Notes under the pieces: model-generated | Database searches by the model: none | The model's input: only the letters and a program-made list of their open reading frames with translations | What the model was told of the DNA's origin: nothing | In this document: in pieces, positions 16,762 through 23,411 of the stretch | Position numbering within the stretch: the stretch's first letter is position 1 | Layout of the letters: every line of letters begins with the position of its first letter | Program-made: the position numbers and the translations under genes | Source: Deltaproteobacteria bacterium | Lineage (GTDB): Bacteria > Desulfobacterota > Deferrimicrobia > Deferrimicrobiales > Deferrimicrobiaceae | Direction of reading: 5' to 3' | DNA: 35,335 nt | NCBI GenBank assembly: GCA_030668225.1 | Contig: DAOUUI010000007.1 | Location: 1 to 35,335 of the forward strand

Positions 16762-17222
16762 TTTTGCATGCGGGGATCGAAGGTAAACGGCTCCGGGCTT
16801 CCGATCCGGATATCGCGGAACTCCGGGTGGGACGGATTGAGCAGGAAATTGAATTCTTCCGGGACGAGGACAGACGGCACGCGCAGAACGACAGAGGTTC
16901 CCGCCTTGGCCCACCTTGTTCCAAGGTCTTTCGTTGCGTCGGGCGGCGGCTCGTCCCTCCAGTTCGCGGGGAGCTCTTCGACGGGAATCGACTCGACTCT
17001 TACGTCGTCCGGGATCTCTATCCGGAAGGACACGAACGACAGTGCGAAGCGTGCCTTTCCCAGGTGGATGAACAACTCGAGGGCGGCCAAGGCCAAGCTG
17101 TCGCTTGCATACACGACCGCCGTCCCCCGATTGTTCCACCGACCGCCCGCAAGGCGAGCCCCCTCGCCCAAAAAAGCGTCGCCCGCATGCCGCGCCTTGA
17201 CGATCCGCCAGGCGCGGATCAC
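16758..17222 (-). CDS. RES-domain toxin (ParT/MbcT family)
   Basis: The 154-residue protein has the RES pattern: GARLAGGRWNNRGTAVVYAS (Arg and Tyr of the active site), a Glu in LALAALELFIHL, and a late Ser in LLNPSHPEF. Characterised members inactivate cells by consuming NAD+ (NAD+ phosphorylase/hydrolase activity) or by ADP-ribosylating a target. The gene starts with GTG, overlapping the antitoxin stop as GTGA, the usual antitoxin-first coupled arrangement. The protein ends just where homology to fumC begins, so its last residues (RMQK) lie at the insertion boundary and may have been changed by it. The toxin looks full length and probably active. Confidence 0.9.
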   Translation of the reverse strand: MIRAWRIVKARHAGDAFLGEGARLAGGRWNNRGTAVVYASDSLALAALELFIHLGKARFALSFVSFRIEIPDDVRVESIPVEELPANWRDEPPPDATKDLGTRWAKAGTSVVLRVPSVLVPEEFNFLLNPSHPEFRDIRIGSPEPFTFDPRMQK

Positions 17223-17656
17223 GACAGGACGCTGTGCTCGATGCGAAGGAGAAGGTCCTCCACCTCCCGCGACCCGGCCTCCGTGCCCATCAACTCAAGG
17301 GGAATCCGGTTCCCCAGGCCGACCTGGCGCTCCCGGAGCCAGTCGCGTGCGGCATCCGCGCTTTCCAAGACCTCCTCCGCCAACGCGAACAACCGCGCAA
17401 TCCGATACAGGCGATCGCTCGTGGCGGGGGAAAGCCGCCGCAAGGGCGCACCGCGCAGCCGACCGATGGTCTTCTCGCTGACCTGAAGCGCAAAGGCGAC
17501 CTCCCGGGTAGTCAGAGCCAGAGCGTCCTTTACGCGCTCCAGGACCGGTTCGGGGAAACCCATCTCGATCAAATGGGCCATATCCATCGCCCCGGAAACT
17601 CTCTTCCCGAGGACCTTTCGTCCTCCGAGTACCTCCACGACATCCCTGCTTCCCAT
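17219..17656 (-). CDS. Xre/MbcA/ParS-family antitoxin (DUF2384)
   Basis: The 145-residue protein has an N-terminal helix-turn-helix-like region (TTREVAFALQVSEKTIGRLR) and the C-terminal toxin-binding domain of the Xre-MbcA-ParS family (RLYRIARLFALAEEVLES...ARDWLRERQVGLGNRIPLEL). It neutralises the RES toxin encoded immediately downstream and normally represses its own promoter. I chose the ATG at 17656 because GGAGGG lies 5 nt before it. A longer frame from 17695 would begin inside the palindromic promoter-operator and lacks a ribosome site. The gene follows fumC with about 57 nt between its start and the fumC stop. Confidence 0.88.
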   Translation of the reverse strand: MGSRDVVEVLGGRKVLGKRVSGAMDMAHLIEMGFPEPVLERVKDALALTTREVAFALQVSEKTIGRLRGAPLRRLSPATSDRLYRIARLFALAEEVLESADAARDWLRERQVGLGNRIPLELMGTEAGSREVEDLLLRIEHSVLS

Positions 17657-17670
17657 CTCCGCCCTCCAGA

Positions 17671-17698
17671 CATTTGTCTTTATTATATCAGACAAATG
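17671..17698 (-). promoter_or_regulatory. Palindromic promoter-operator of the toxin-antitoxin pair
   Basis: CATTTGTCT (17671-17679) and AGACAAATG (17690-17698) are perfect 9-bp inverted arms around a 10-nt core. On the minus strand the core contains a perfect -10 box TATAAT (17687 to 17682), placing transcription start near 17675, about 20 nt before the antitoxin ATG. No good -35 is seen. A repressor on the palindrome would cover the -10, the standard autoregulation of such modules. Confidence 0.7.
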
Positions 17699-17713
17699 AT
17701 GGTCAGCATACGA

Positions 17714-19096
17714 TCAAACCATCTTTCCCGGATCGAGGATCTTCTCGATCTCCTCCGGGGGGAGAATTTTCCTCTCCATGAGGATCTCCCGGATCGTCCT
17801 GCCCGAATGGTACGCCTCGTGGGCGATCTCCGCCGCCTTGTCGTAGCCGATTTTGACCGCCAGCGGGGTCACCATGGCAAGACTCTGCTCGATCAACTCC
17901 TCGCACCGCTTCCTGTTCGGAGTGATCCCCGACACGCACCGCTCCGAAAGAAGTGTGGCCGCGGAGGCAAGGATCCCGATCGATTCCAACAGGTTGCGCG
18001 CCATCACCGGGAGCATGACGTTTAACTCCAGCACCCCCAGCGATCCGCCAAGGGTCACCACCGCGTCGTTGCCGATAACCTGCGCCGATACCTGGATCGC
18101 CATCTCCAGGATGACAGGGTTCACCTTCCCCGGCATGATGGAGGACCCGGGCTGCAGGGAGGGCAGAGTGAGCTCCCCGATCCCGCACCGGGGGCCCGAC
18201 GACAGAAGCCTGATGTCGTGTGAGATCTTCATCAGGGAGGCGGCGATCCCCTTGAGCGTACCGCTGGCCGCGACGAGGGGGTCCTGCGCGCCGATCGCCT
18301 CGAACCGGTTCTCCGCGGGCCGAAAAGAAATCCCGGTGGCGGCGGCGATCTCGGCGATCGTCCTTACGCCGAATTCCGGGTGGGCATTCAGGCCCGTTCC
18401 TACCGCGGTCCCCCCGAGGGGGAGTTCCTCGAGGTCGGCGAAAGCGGAATGCACCCGCCGGATCCCATGGTCGATCTGTGACGCGTACGCGGAGAACTCC
18501 TGCCCGAGCGTGACCGGAATGGCATCCTGCAGATGGGTTCGCCCAATCTTCAGAATATCGGAGAACTCCTTCGACTTCCCTGACAGGGCGTCCCGCAGGT
18601 GCGAAAGCGCCGGGACGAGTCTCTCCGACAGCTCCCGCCGCGCCGCGATCCGGATCGCGGACGGAACCACGTCGTTGCTGGACTGGCACCGGTTCACGTG
18701 GTCGTTGGGGTGAACGGGGGAGTTTCCCCCCAGGGGCTTTCCAAGAAGTTCGTTGGCCCTGTTGGCGAGCACCTCGTTGACGTTCATGTTGGTCGAGGTG
18801 CCCGAGCCGGTCTGGTAGACGTCGAGGACGAACTGGTCGTCGAAATTCCCCTCCAGCACCTCGCGGGCGGCCCGCGAAATCGCTTCCGCCAGAGGGGGGT
18901 CGACAAGTTTCAGCCCCGCGTTGACCTCGGCGCCGAATCCCTTGATCATCGCGGCGGCATGGACGACCGGAAGCGGCATCCGTACCCCGCTCACCGGAAA
19001 GTTCTCGAAGGCCCGCTGTGTCTGCGCCCCGTAGTACGCATTCGCCGGGACGCGAACCTCCCCCATGGAGTCTTTTTCCGTTCGGAAACCGCCCAT
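17714..19096 (-). CDS. fumC: Class II fumarate hydratase
   Basis: This 460-residue cytosolic enzyme interconverts fumarate and malate in the TCA cycle without an Fe-S cluster. It shows the fumarase/aspartase landmarks: GSGTSTNMNVNEVLANRA, HPNDHVNRCQSSND (usual form has MSQSSND), and the superfamily signature GSSIMPGKVNP near residue 322. Full length matches FumC. Aspartase is the main alternative, but the SSIMPGKVNPV context and overall sequence favour fumarase. The ATG follows GGGAGGG at a good distance. Downstream lies the toxin-antitoxin pair and then a second copy of this gene's last 52 codons, so the 3' end of this gene was the insertion point. The present 3' end could be original or imported. 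Confidence 0.9.
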   Translation of the reverse strand: MGGFRTEKDSMGEVRVPANAYYGAQTQRAFENFPVSGVRMPLPVVHAAAMIKGFGAEVNAGLKLVDPPLAEAISRAAREVLEGNFDDQFVLDVYQTGSGTSTNMNVNEVLANRANELLGKPLGGNSPVHPNDHVNRCQSSNDVVPSAIRIAARRELSERLVPALSHLRDALSGKSKEFSDILKIGRTHLQDAIPVTLGQEFSAYASQIDHGIRRVHSAFADLEELPLGGTAVGTGLNAHPEFGVRTIAEIAAATGISFRPAENRFEAIGAQDPLVAASGTLKGIAASLMKISHDIRLLSSGPRCGIGELTLPSLQPGSSIMPGKVNPVILEMAIQVSAQVIGNDAVVTLGGSLGVLELNVMLPVMARNLLESIGILASAATLLSERCVSGITPNRKRCEELIEQSLAMVTPLAVKIGYDKAAEIAHEAYHSGRTIREILMERKILPPEEIEKILDPGKMV

Positions 19097-19263
19097 CGCT
19101 GCACCCTCCCGTTAATTCGATTCCCTGGCGAGCCGCCGGGATTCCGCCGCCCTGTCGCACCCCTCGAATACACCCCGGACCGAGAACGCTAATCGGCTTC
19201 GCAGCCTCCCCCTTCGCTGCCCACGCAGCTATGGAGGACAAGTCGGAGGGGGCGCATGCCGGG

Positions 19264-19905
19264 CTACTCCTCCTCCAGGTGGAGCGGCTCGTACTGGCCC
19301 TTCTCGGGAGAGTAGCCGTAGACCTTCCCCTCGCCGACCTCGAAAAACCATGCGTGCACCATGAGGCGCCCCTCCTGGGCCGCCTTCCGGACCACGGGGT
19401 AGGTTCGCAGGTTCTCCATCTGGACCAGGACGTTCTCCTCGGCGGTGATCGCCAGCCTCTCCTCCTTCGACTTCTCGGGGTAGTTGTCCTCCACGACCTT
19501 TAGCGTCCCGTCCCCGTGCTTCAGCCACTCCGTGATGTGCGGCGTCTCCGCGAAGGCCTTCCGATCCTTGTAGAGCGCATTCATCGCCCCGCAGTCGGAG
19601 TGGCCGCAGACGATGATGTCCCCGACGCGCAGGTGGTCCACGGCGTATTCGATGGCGGCACCGACCCCCGTCCCGTCGAGCGTACCGTCCGAGTACGGCG
19701 GCACGAAATTCCCGATGTTCCTGTAAATGAAAAGGTCCCCCGGCTGCCCTTGCGTGAACACCGACGGGACCACGCGGGAGTCGCAGCAGGTGATGAACAG
19801 CGCATCCGGGGACTGGCCGTGCTCGGCAAGCCTTTGGAATAGATCCCTGTTGTCGCTCCAGTACTGCTTCCGGAACTGGTGGATCCCGCTGATCAGCTTC
19901 TCCAT
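19264..19905 (-). CDS. Beta-class carbonic anhydrase
   Basis: This 213-residue zinc enzyme interconverts CO2 and bicarbonate. The zinc ligands are visible: C40 in C-x-D42-x-R44 (FITCCDSRV), and H-x2-C in CGHSDCGAMNAL. The Asp-Arg dyad of the first motif is intact, as expected of an active enzyme. It has no signal peptide and is probably cytosolic. I chose the ATG at 19905 because GGAGGAGGGG lies just upstream on the minus strand; 16 further in-frame codons to 19953 have no ribosome site. The gene is transcribed toward fumC with 167 nt between them, and divergently from the oxidase-like gene at 20148. Confidence 0.92.
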   Translation of the reverse strand: MEKLISGIHQFRKQYWSDNRDLFQRLAEHGQSPDALFITCCDSRVVPSVFTQGQPGDLFIYRNIGNFVPPYSDGTLDGTGVGAAIEYAVDHLRVGDIIVCGHSDCGAMNALYKDRKAFAETPHITEWLKHGDGTLKVVEDNYPEKSKEERLAITAEENVLVQMENLRTYPVVRKAAQEGRLMVHAWFFEVGEGKVYGYSPEKGQYEPLHLEEE

Positions 19906-20027
19906 GGCTTCCCCTCCTCCCGGCGAGGATAAGCGATGCCGCGGAAGTCTCAAGCGCTGGCGGCAAGGCGTACATCGTTCCGTTTGACATGCATTTTATC
20001 CGGAATTTCCCATTCCTCAAATTGGAT

Positions 20028-20033
20028 ATTATA
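20028..20033 (-). promoter_or_regulatory. Candidate -10 box for carbonic anhydrase
   Basis: A perfect TATAAT reads on the minus strand at 20033 to 20028, about 125 nt before the carbonic anhydrase start. No good -35 lies at the right distance; the FNR-like site at 20046-20059 overlaps the -35 position. The assignment is tentative. Confidence 0.3.
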
Positions 20034-20045
20034 CGGGCAGCACAA

Positions 20046-20059
20046 TTGACGTACATCAA
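20046..20059 (+). promoter_or_regulatory. FNR/DNR-family binding site
   Basis: TTGACGTACATCAA matches the FNR-type consensus TTGAT-N4-ATCAA at 9 of 10 specified positions. It is centred at 20052.5. If the TATCCT at 20082-20087 is the -10, the start would be near 20094 and the site would sit at -41.5, the classical activating position for the oxidase-like gene at 20148. The same site lies over the likely -35 of the divergent carbonic anhydrase. The site suggests control by oxygen or nitric oxide through a Crp/FNR protein not encoded in this window. Confidence 0.6.
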
Positions 20060-20114
20060 TGCGCACGGCGAACGGGACGTCTATCCTTGCCATAATATGG
20101 CTTTGCCAACTCGA

Positions 20115-20127
20115 GGGGAGTGTCCCC
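20115..20127. repeat. Half copy of the GGGGACA element
   Basis: GGGGAGTGTCCCC here contains one arm of the dispersed element: its reverse complement GGGGACACTCCC matches the arm GGGGACACTCCT at 11 of 12 positions. No second arm is found nearby. It lies in the leader of the gene at 20148 and also forms a short palindrome that could fold in the mRNA. Confidence 0.4.
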
Positions 20128-20147
20128 GATAACGATAGGGAGGAACG

Positions 20148-21083
20148 ATGGATCGGTACACCAAGGCATTTGTTGTCGCTGCGCTCGTATACTTTTTCCT
20201 GGCGGCCGTGCTGGGCGCCTGGATGGGGTCCGCCGCGGCTGCGGGGTGGGTTCAGTTCGCCCACGTCCATTTCAACATGCTGGGCTTCATGTCGATGATG
20301 ATCTACGGGGTGGGGTACTTCATCCTGCCCCGGTTCAACGGCCGCACTCTTCACTGGCCCTCGTGGGTGCCCCTGCACTTCTACGCAGCCAACGTCGGCC
20401 TGATCGGGATGGTGGCCACGGCGCCGGAGCGCCCCTCGACGGGATTCGCCCTGTTCGCCGGGCTGTCGGTCGTGTCGGTGGCGATGTTCGTGATCAACCT
20501 CGGCGCGACGATGCTCATCGCGCCGGCGGAGGAAGAGGAAGAAGAGGAGGAGGAGGCGCCATCCTTGCGACCGCAGGCTCCGCCGCCTCCTCAGGTGGAT
20601 ATCCACCCCGATATGCGGGTGGGGGAGATCCTGACCCGGTGGCCCCAGACGGTGGAGGTTTTCGTGGCAAACGGATTCGCCTCCCTGGGGAACCCGGAGC
20701 ACAGGGAACAGGTGAAGCAGATCCCCATTACCTTGCGGATGGCGTGCCAGCGGCACAACGTCGAACTCGGGCCGATGGTCGCCCGGCTGATTGCGTCCGC
20801 CTCCGGGACACCGGCACCCGAACCGGCCGGGGCAGGGGTTCCGCGTGGGACGGCAGGCCGAAAAGGCAAGCTTTCCCGTGGGGAGCCGATCCGCCCGGAC
20901 AGCGTTTTGGGCGATATCCTCGCCGCGTATCCGGAGACGGAGAAGGTGTTCAGGAAATATTACGGGGACGGGTGCTTTTCATGCCCCGGCCAGGCGACCG
21001 AGAGCGTCAAGCAGAGCGCGATGATGCACAACGTAAGCGAGAAGGAGATTCTAACCGACCTGAACCGGGCGGCCGGCTTCTGA
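20148..21083 (+). CDS. Haem-copper oxidase subunit I-like membrane protein fused to two DUF1858 domains
   Basis: The 311-residue protein has four helices (about 8-27, 36-60, 74-93, 99-124) resembling part of subunit I of cbb3 oxidases and NO reductases, with FAHVHFNMLGF (H39, H41) as possible haem ligands. It is too short for a complete binuclear centre, so a role as haem-b protein, NO/O2 sensor or partner subunit is more likely than oxygen reduction. A linker of nine glutamates (128-136) and a proline-rich stretch follow. A DUF1858 domain without cysteines comes next (about 150-218), then a second with C276-x2-C279 (GDGCFSCPG, about 248-311). The ATG follows AGGGAGGAACG. An FNR-like site upstream suggests induction by low oxygen or NO. 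I know of no assigned function for this fusion. Confidence 0.78.
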   Translation: MDRYTKAFVVAALVYFFLAAVLGAWMGSAAAAGWVQFAHVHFNMLGFMSMMIYGVGYFILPRFNGRTLHWPSWVPLHFYAANVGLIGMVATAPERPSTGFALFAGLSVVSVAMFVINLGATMLIAPAEEEEEEEEEAPSLRPQAPPPPQVDIHPDMRVGEILTRWPQTVEVFVANGFASLGNPEHREQVKQIPITLRMACQRHNVELGPMVARLIASASGTPAPEPAGAGVPRGTAGRKGKLSRGEPIRPDSVLGDILAAYPETEKVFRKYYGDGCFSCPGQATESVKQSAMMHNVSEKEILTDLNRAAGF

Positions 21084-21117
21084 TAGTGGACCGTCTCTGG
21101 ATCTGACGGAGGGTGCG

Positions 21118-21519
21118 ATGATCGACCGGATGCAGGAACTGCTCGAGGCGGAACGGGCGGGGGTACGATGCCTCGCTGCGATGGCGGACGAGACCCCGGA
21201 GGGGGAGAAGAAGGATTTCCTCGTTTTCCTCCGGAACGACGAGGGGCGATTTTGCGCCGGGCTGTCCCGGCTCATCCAGGAGCGGGGAGGGGTCCCTACC
21301 GACAGGGTCGGATCTTTCGCGGAAAAGGTTCTCTCCATCGAGGGAGAAGCCGAGAGGCTGGCGCTCCTCGTCAAGGGGCAGGCGTGGGTCGTCCGCAAGA
21401 TCGACGAGATCCCGCCGGGAGAGACGACCCCCGGAGAAAAGGCGTTCTTCTCCGACATGCACAAAGCCCACGTGGTAAACATCGAGGCGTGCCGGAAATA
21501 CCTCCCCGCCGCCGGATGA
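21118..21519 (+). CDS. Ferritin-like helical protein (DUF6306-like)
   Basis: The 133-residue, all-helical, soluble protein is compatible with a four-helix bundle. Helix 1 has LLEAERAGVRCLAAM, helix 2 has EGRFCAGLSRLIQERGG, helix 3 has LALLVKGQAWVVRKI and helix 4 has DMHKAHVVNIEACRKYL. Glutamates and histidines at bundle-facing positions (E11, E41, H121, E125 by rough count) could bind a di-iron centre, but no canonical ExxH pair is complete to my reading. Closest recall is the uncharacterised DUF6306 family. It begins 34 nt after the oxidase-like/DUF1858 gene with GGAGGGTGCG before the ATG, so it is probably co-transcribed and may share a role in handling NO or oxygen. Function is not known. 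Confidence 0.7.
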   Translation: MIDRMQELLEAERAGVRCLAAMADETPEGEKKDFLVFLRNDEGRFCAGLSRLIQERGGVPTDRVGSFAEKVLSIEGEAERLALLVKGQAWVVRKIDEIPPGETTPGEKAFFSDMHKAHVVNIEACRKYLPAAG

Positions 21520-21699
21520 CCCGTATCCGGCCGCGGCCGGGGGGGCGTTCGTGGCCGGCGCAGCAGCCGCAGGAGGGGGACCGGGGCGATGCAGGGGGCC
21601 TGCGGAGGAAGAGGTGCCTGCACAACACTTCAGGCGTCGCGGAGCGGGAAAACCCGGCGGGATAACCGATCGTGGCACCCTCGGGACGAACAAGATTGT

Positions 21700-21729
21700 A
21701 GTTCTTAGGAACGTCCCTGTTCTTGGGAC
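21700..21729. repeat. 27-bp dispersed repeat, plus-strand copy, with hairpin
   Basis: The 27 nt at 21700-21726 (AGTTCTTAGGAACGTCCC and nine more) recur as an exact reverse complement at 31703-31729. This copy also forms a hairpin GTCCC-TGTTCTT-GGGAC (21713-21729). It lies in the 251-nt gap between the ferritin-like gene and the cupin gene; the rest of that gap is GC-rich and shows no gene. Confidence 0.8.
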
Positions 21730-21770
21730 AGTGGTATCCTGATCGAGGAAACCGGCCGAGGGGGGGAGCC

Positions 21771-22124
21771 ATGTACACGGCGAAGTGGAGCGACATCGAG
21801 GGGAAGACGGTCACCGACCCCGAGGCGGAGGGGGTCACCATCCGCGTCCTGATGGGGGAGAACGTGGGCGCGCCGACGTTCACGATGCGCCACTTCGAGA
21901 TCGCCCCCGGCGGCCGCACTCCGTTCCACACCCACGCGTGGGAGCACGAGGTCTACGTCCTCTCCGGCAGGGGGAAGGTCCGGAATAAAGACAGTGAGCG
22001 GGAGATCGGCCCGGACTCCTTCGTCTACGTCCCTCGGGAAGAGGAGCACAACTTCGAAAACACGGGAGATTCTCCCTTCACGTTCCTCTGCGTGATCCCG
22101 TCCGCGAAACCCTGCCTGAAGTAG
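21771..22124 (+). CDS. Small single-domain cupin protein
   Basis: The 117-residue protein is a single conserved cupin barrel. Motif 1 is PFHTHAWEHEVYVLSGRG (H53, H55, E60 as metal ligands) and motif 2 contains PREEEHNFEN (H93). All four ligand positions are present, so it should bind a metal such as Mn, Fe, Ni or Zn. The reaction is unknown; free-standing cupins of this size include isomerases, dioxygenases and sensors. The ATG at 21771 follows GGGGGGAG. It lies 251 nt after the ferritin-like gene, with a 27-bp repeat between, so it may have its own promoter. It is convergent with the alternative complex III operon. Confidence 0.85.
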   Translation: MYTAKWSDIEGKTVTDPEAEGVTIRVLMGENVGAPTFTMRHFEIAPGGRTPFHTHAWEHEVYVLSGRGKVRNKDSEREIGPDSFVYVPREEEHNFENTGDSPFTFLCVIPSAKPCLK

Positions 22125-22158
22125 CGGAACCCGCTCTGAGACGTTTTTCCTCCCGTTG

Positions 22159-22329
22159 CTAGGGGCTCGCGGGGGAGTCCACGAGGCGGCGGGGACATTC
22201 CTGGTTCATCTCCGGAATGCGGGCGAGGAGTGTCCCCACCAAGCGGTCCCAATCTCGGCGAGCGGAACCGGCAGCGAGCGGGCGAAGATCGCGAGCGTAG
22301 CCGAGGGGACTTCCCCCCGCGAGCCAGGG
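22159..22329. repeat. 171-bp inverted-repeat element enclosing the GGGGACA unit
   Basis: The left end CTAGGGGCTCGCGGGGGAGTCC (22159-22180, shown as 22 nt in two overlapping words: CTAGGGGCTCGC and GCGGGGGAGTCC) is an imperfect inverted match to 22307-22329 (reverse complement begins CCCTGGCTCGCGGGGGG). The element contains the 47-nt GGGGACA unit. The part next to the right end (about 22255-22306) resembles 33121-33170 in reverse orientation. It fills the gap between the convergent cupin and actF genes and looks like a small non-autonomous mobile or palindromic element; no transposase is present. Confidence 0.6.
22191..22237. repeat. 47-nt GGGGACA inverted-repeat element, copy 2
   Basis: The arms GGGGACATTCCT and AGGAGTGTCCCC surround an interior that is the reverse orientation of copy 1 at 12136-12182; about 44 of 47 positions agree. 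It sits between convergent genes (cupin and actF) and could also act as a bidirectional structured 3' end. Confidence 0.75.
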
Positions 22330-22358
22330 TCCCAGGTCGTCCCCGATGGGGTGAGGAA

Positions 22359-23411
22359 CTACGCTTCGAGGACGCTCTCCCCGGGTTCCCGTTTCACCCT
22401 CACGAGAAGGACGAAAAGGAGAAGGAAGCAGAGGAAGTGGATCGCCAGCACTCCGAAGCGCACCGGGACGATGGGGGCAAGATAGACGAACCGTTCGACC
22501 AGGATCCCCAGCAGGATGGAGAGAGACGCGGCGAACACCACGAACGGGTTCGTCTTTGACCTGCCGGGCAAGAGAATGAAGAAGGGGACGAAGAAGTAGA
22601 AGGCGAGGATCGAGAGGGAAAGCTCGCGGAGAGGCGACGAGGATATTCTCGCCAGGAGATAACTCACCTCCTCCGGGATATTCCCGTACCAGATCACGAG
22701 GAACTGGGCAAAAAACAGCCCCACCCACAGAATGCTGAACCCGAAAAGCAGGATGGCAATGTCTTTCAGGTCGGAGCGGCCTGTCGGCCCGTGTGTCGGG
22801 GCGGGCCTTCCATGGAGAAAAGCGTAGAGGATGCCCGACAGGGCGAACCCCGCGAACAGGGACTCGATGAAGAAATAGCCTCCCAGCAGCGTGTTGACCC
22901 AGGGATACGCCAGCGACATGACCCAGTCGAACGCCATGAAGGACTGGGAAGCGACGAAAACGAAGAGATAGATGGCCGCGAACCGTTCCCTCCCCTCTTC
23001 GTCCCTGTGGGAAGCGATGGCGAATCTTCTCGCCGCAAGGTAGGCGAGCAGCAGCAGGACGAAATTTCTCCCGACGAAAAATCCCTTGTCGAACCAGATC
23101 CCCTCCCTGCCGACCCAGGGATAGGAATCCACGAAGGGCGTAAGGAACAGGAAGAGGACCGAGACGAACAACAGGAGGGGATGGACCGAGAGGAGCTCCC
23201 TCTTCACGGATGCCACCCACTTGGCCTTGATCAGGGTGCACGCCGCAACAGCGGCGATGCAGCCCTCGATGACCGAGGCCCAGAACAGAAGGGCCAGGAG
23301 AAGCGAGCCGCCGTCTTTGGCCAGGGGACCGAACTGGGTAAGCGCCACGATTCCCCCTGCGAGGACGAACAGTACGATCCGGCCGCCCGTCATTTCCGGC
23401 AACCCCTTCAT
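22359..23411 (-). CDS. actF: Alternative complex III membrane subunit ActF
   Basis: The 350-residue polytopic protein has about ten helices and ends the respiratory operon. ActF is a smaller relative of the NrfD/PsrC-type ActC and forms part of the membrane core of quinol:cytochrome c oxidoreductase (alternative complex III). Visible features are the hydrophobic blocks IVLFVLAGGIVALTQFGPLA, FVGRNFVLLLLAYLAAR and SQSFMAFDWVMSLAYPW, the last being characteristic of the ActF family. The ATG at 23411 overlaps the actD stop (ATGA), so it is coupled to it. A longer frame to 23615 lies inside actD and is rejected. No actG/actH or oxidase genes follow; the operon ends at the repeat element. Confidence 0.84.
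   Translation of the reverse strand: MKGLPEMTGGRIVLFVLAGGIVALTQFGPLAKDGGSLLLALLFWASVIEGCIAAVAACTLIKAKWVASVKRELLSVHPLLLFVSVLFLFLTPFVDSYPWVGREGIWFDKGFFVGRNFVLLLLAYLAARRFAIASHRDEEGRERFAAIYLFVFVASQSFMAFDWVMSLAYPWVNTLLGGYFFIESLFAGFALSGILYAFLHGRPAPTHGPTGRSDLKDIAILLFGFSILWVGLFFAQFLVIWYGNIPEEVSYLLARISSSPLRELSLSILAFYFFVPFFILLPGRSKTNPFVVFAASLSILLGILVERFVYLAPIVPVRFGVLAIHFLCFLLLFVLLVRVKREPGESVLEA

Noticed and set aside
15556-17481. 641-codon open frame on the plus strand
   Set aside because: It runs antisense through the hydrolase, the fumC fragment and the toxin-antitoxin genes; no family features and no ribosome site.
19195-19260. Rho-independent terminator after carbonic anhydrase
   Set aside because: Only a small GGCT-TCGC-AGCC hairpin without a following T run in the needed orientation; the longer arms do not pair.
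20148-20540. Reading the oxidase-like gene as a functional cbb3 oxidase or NO reductase
   Set aside because: Only four helices are present and the histidines for a binuclear centre in later helices are missing.
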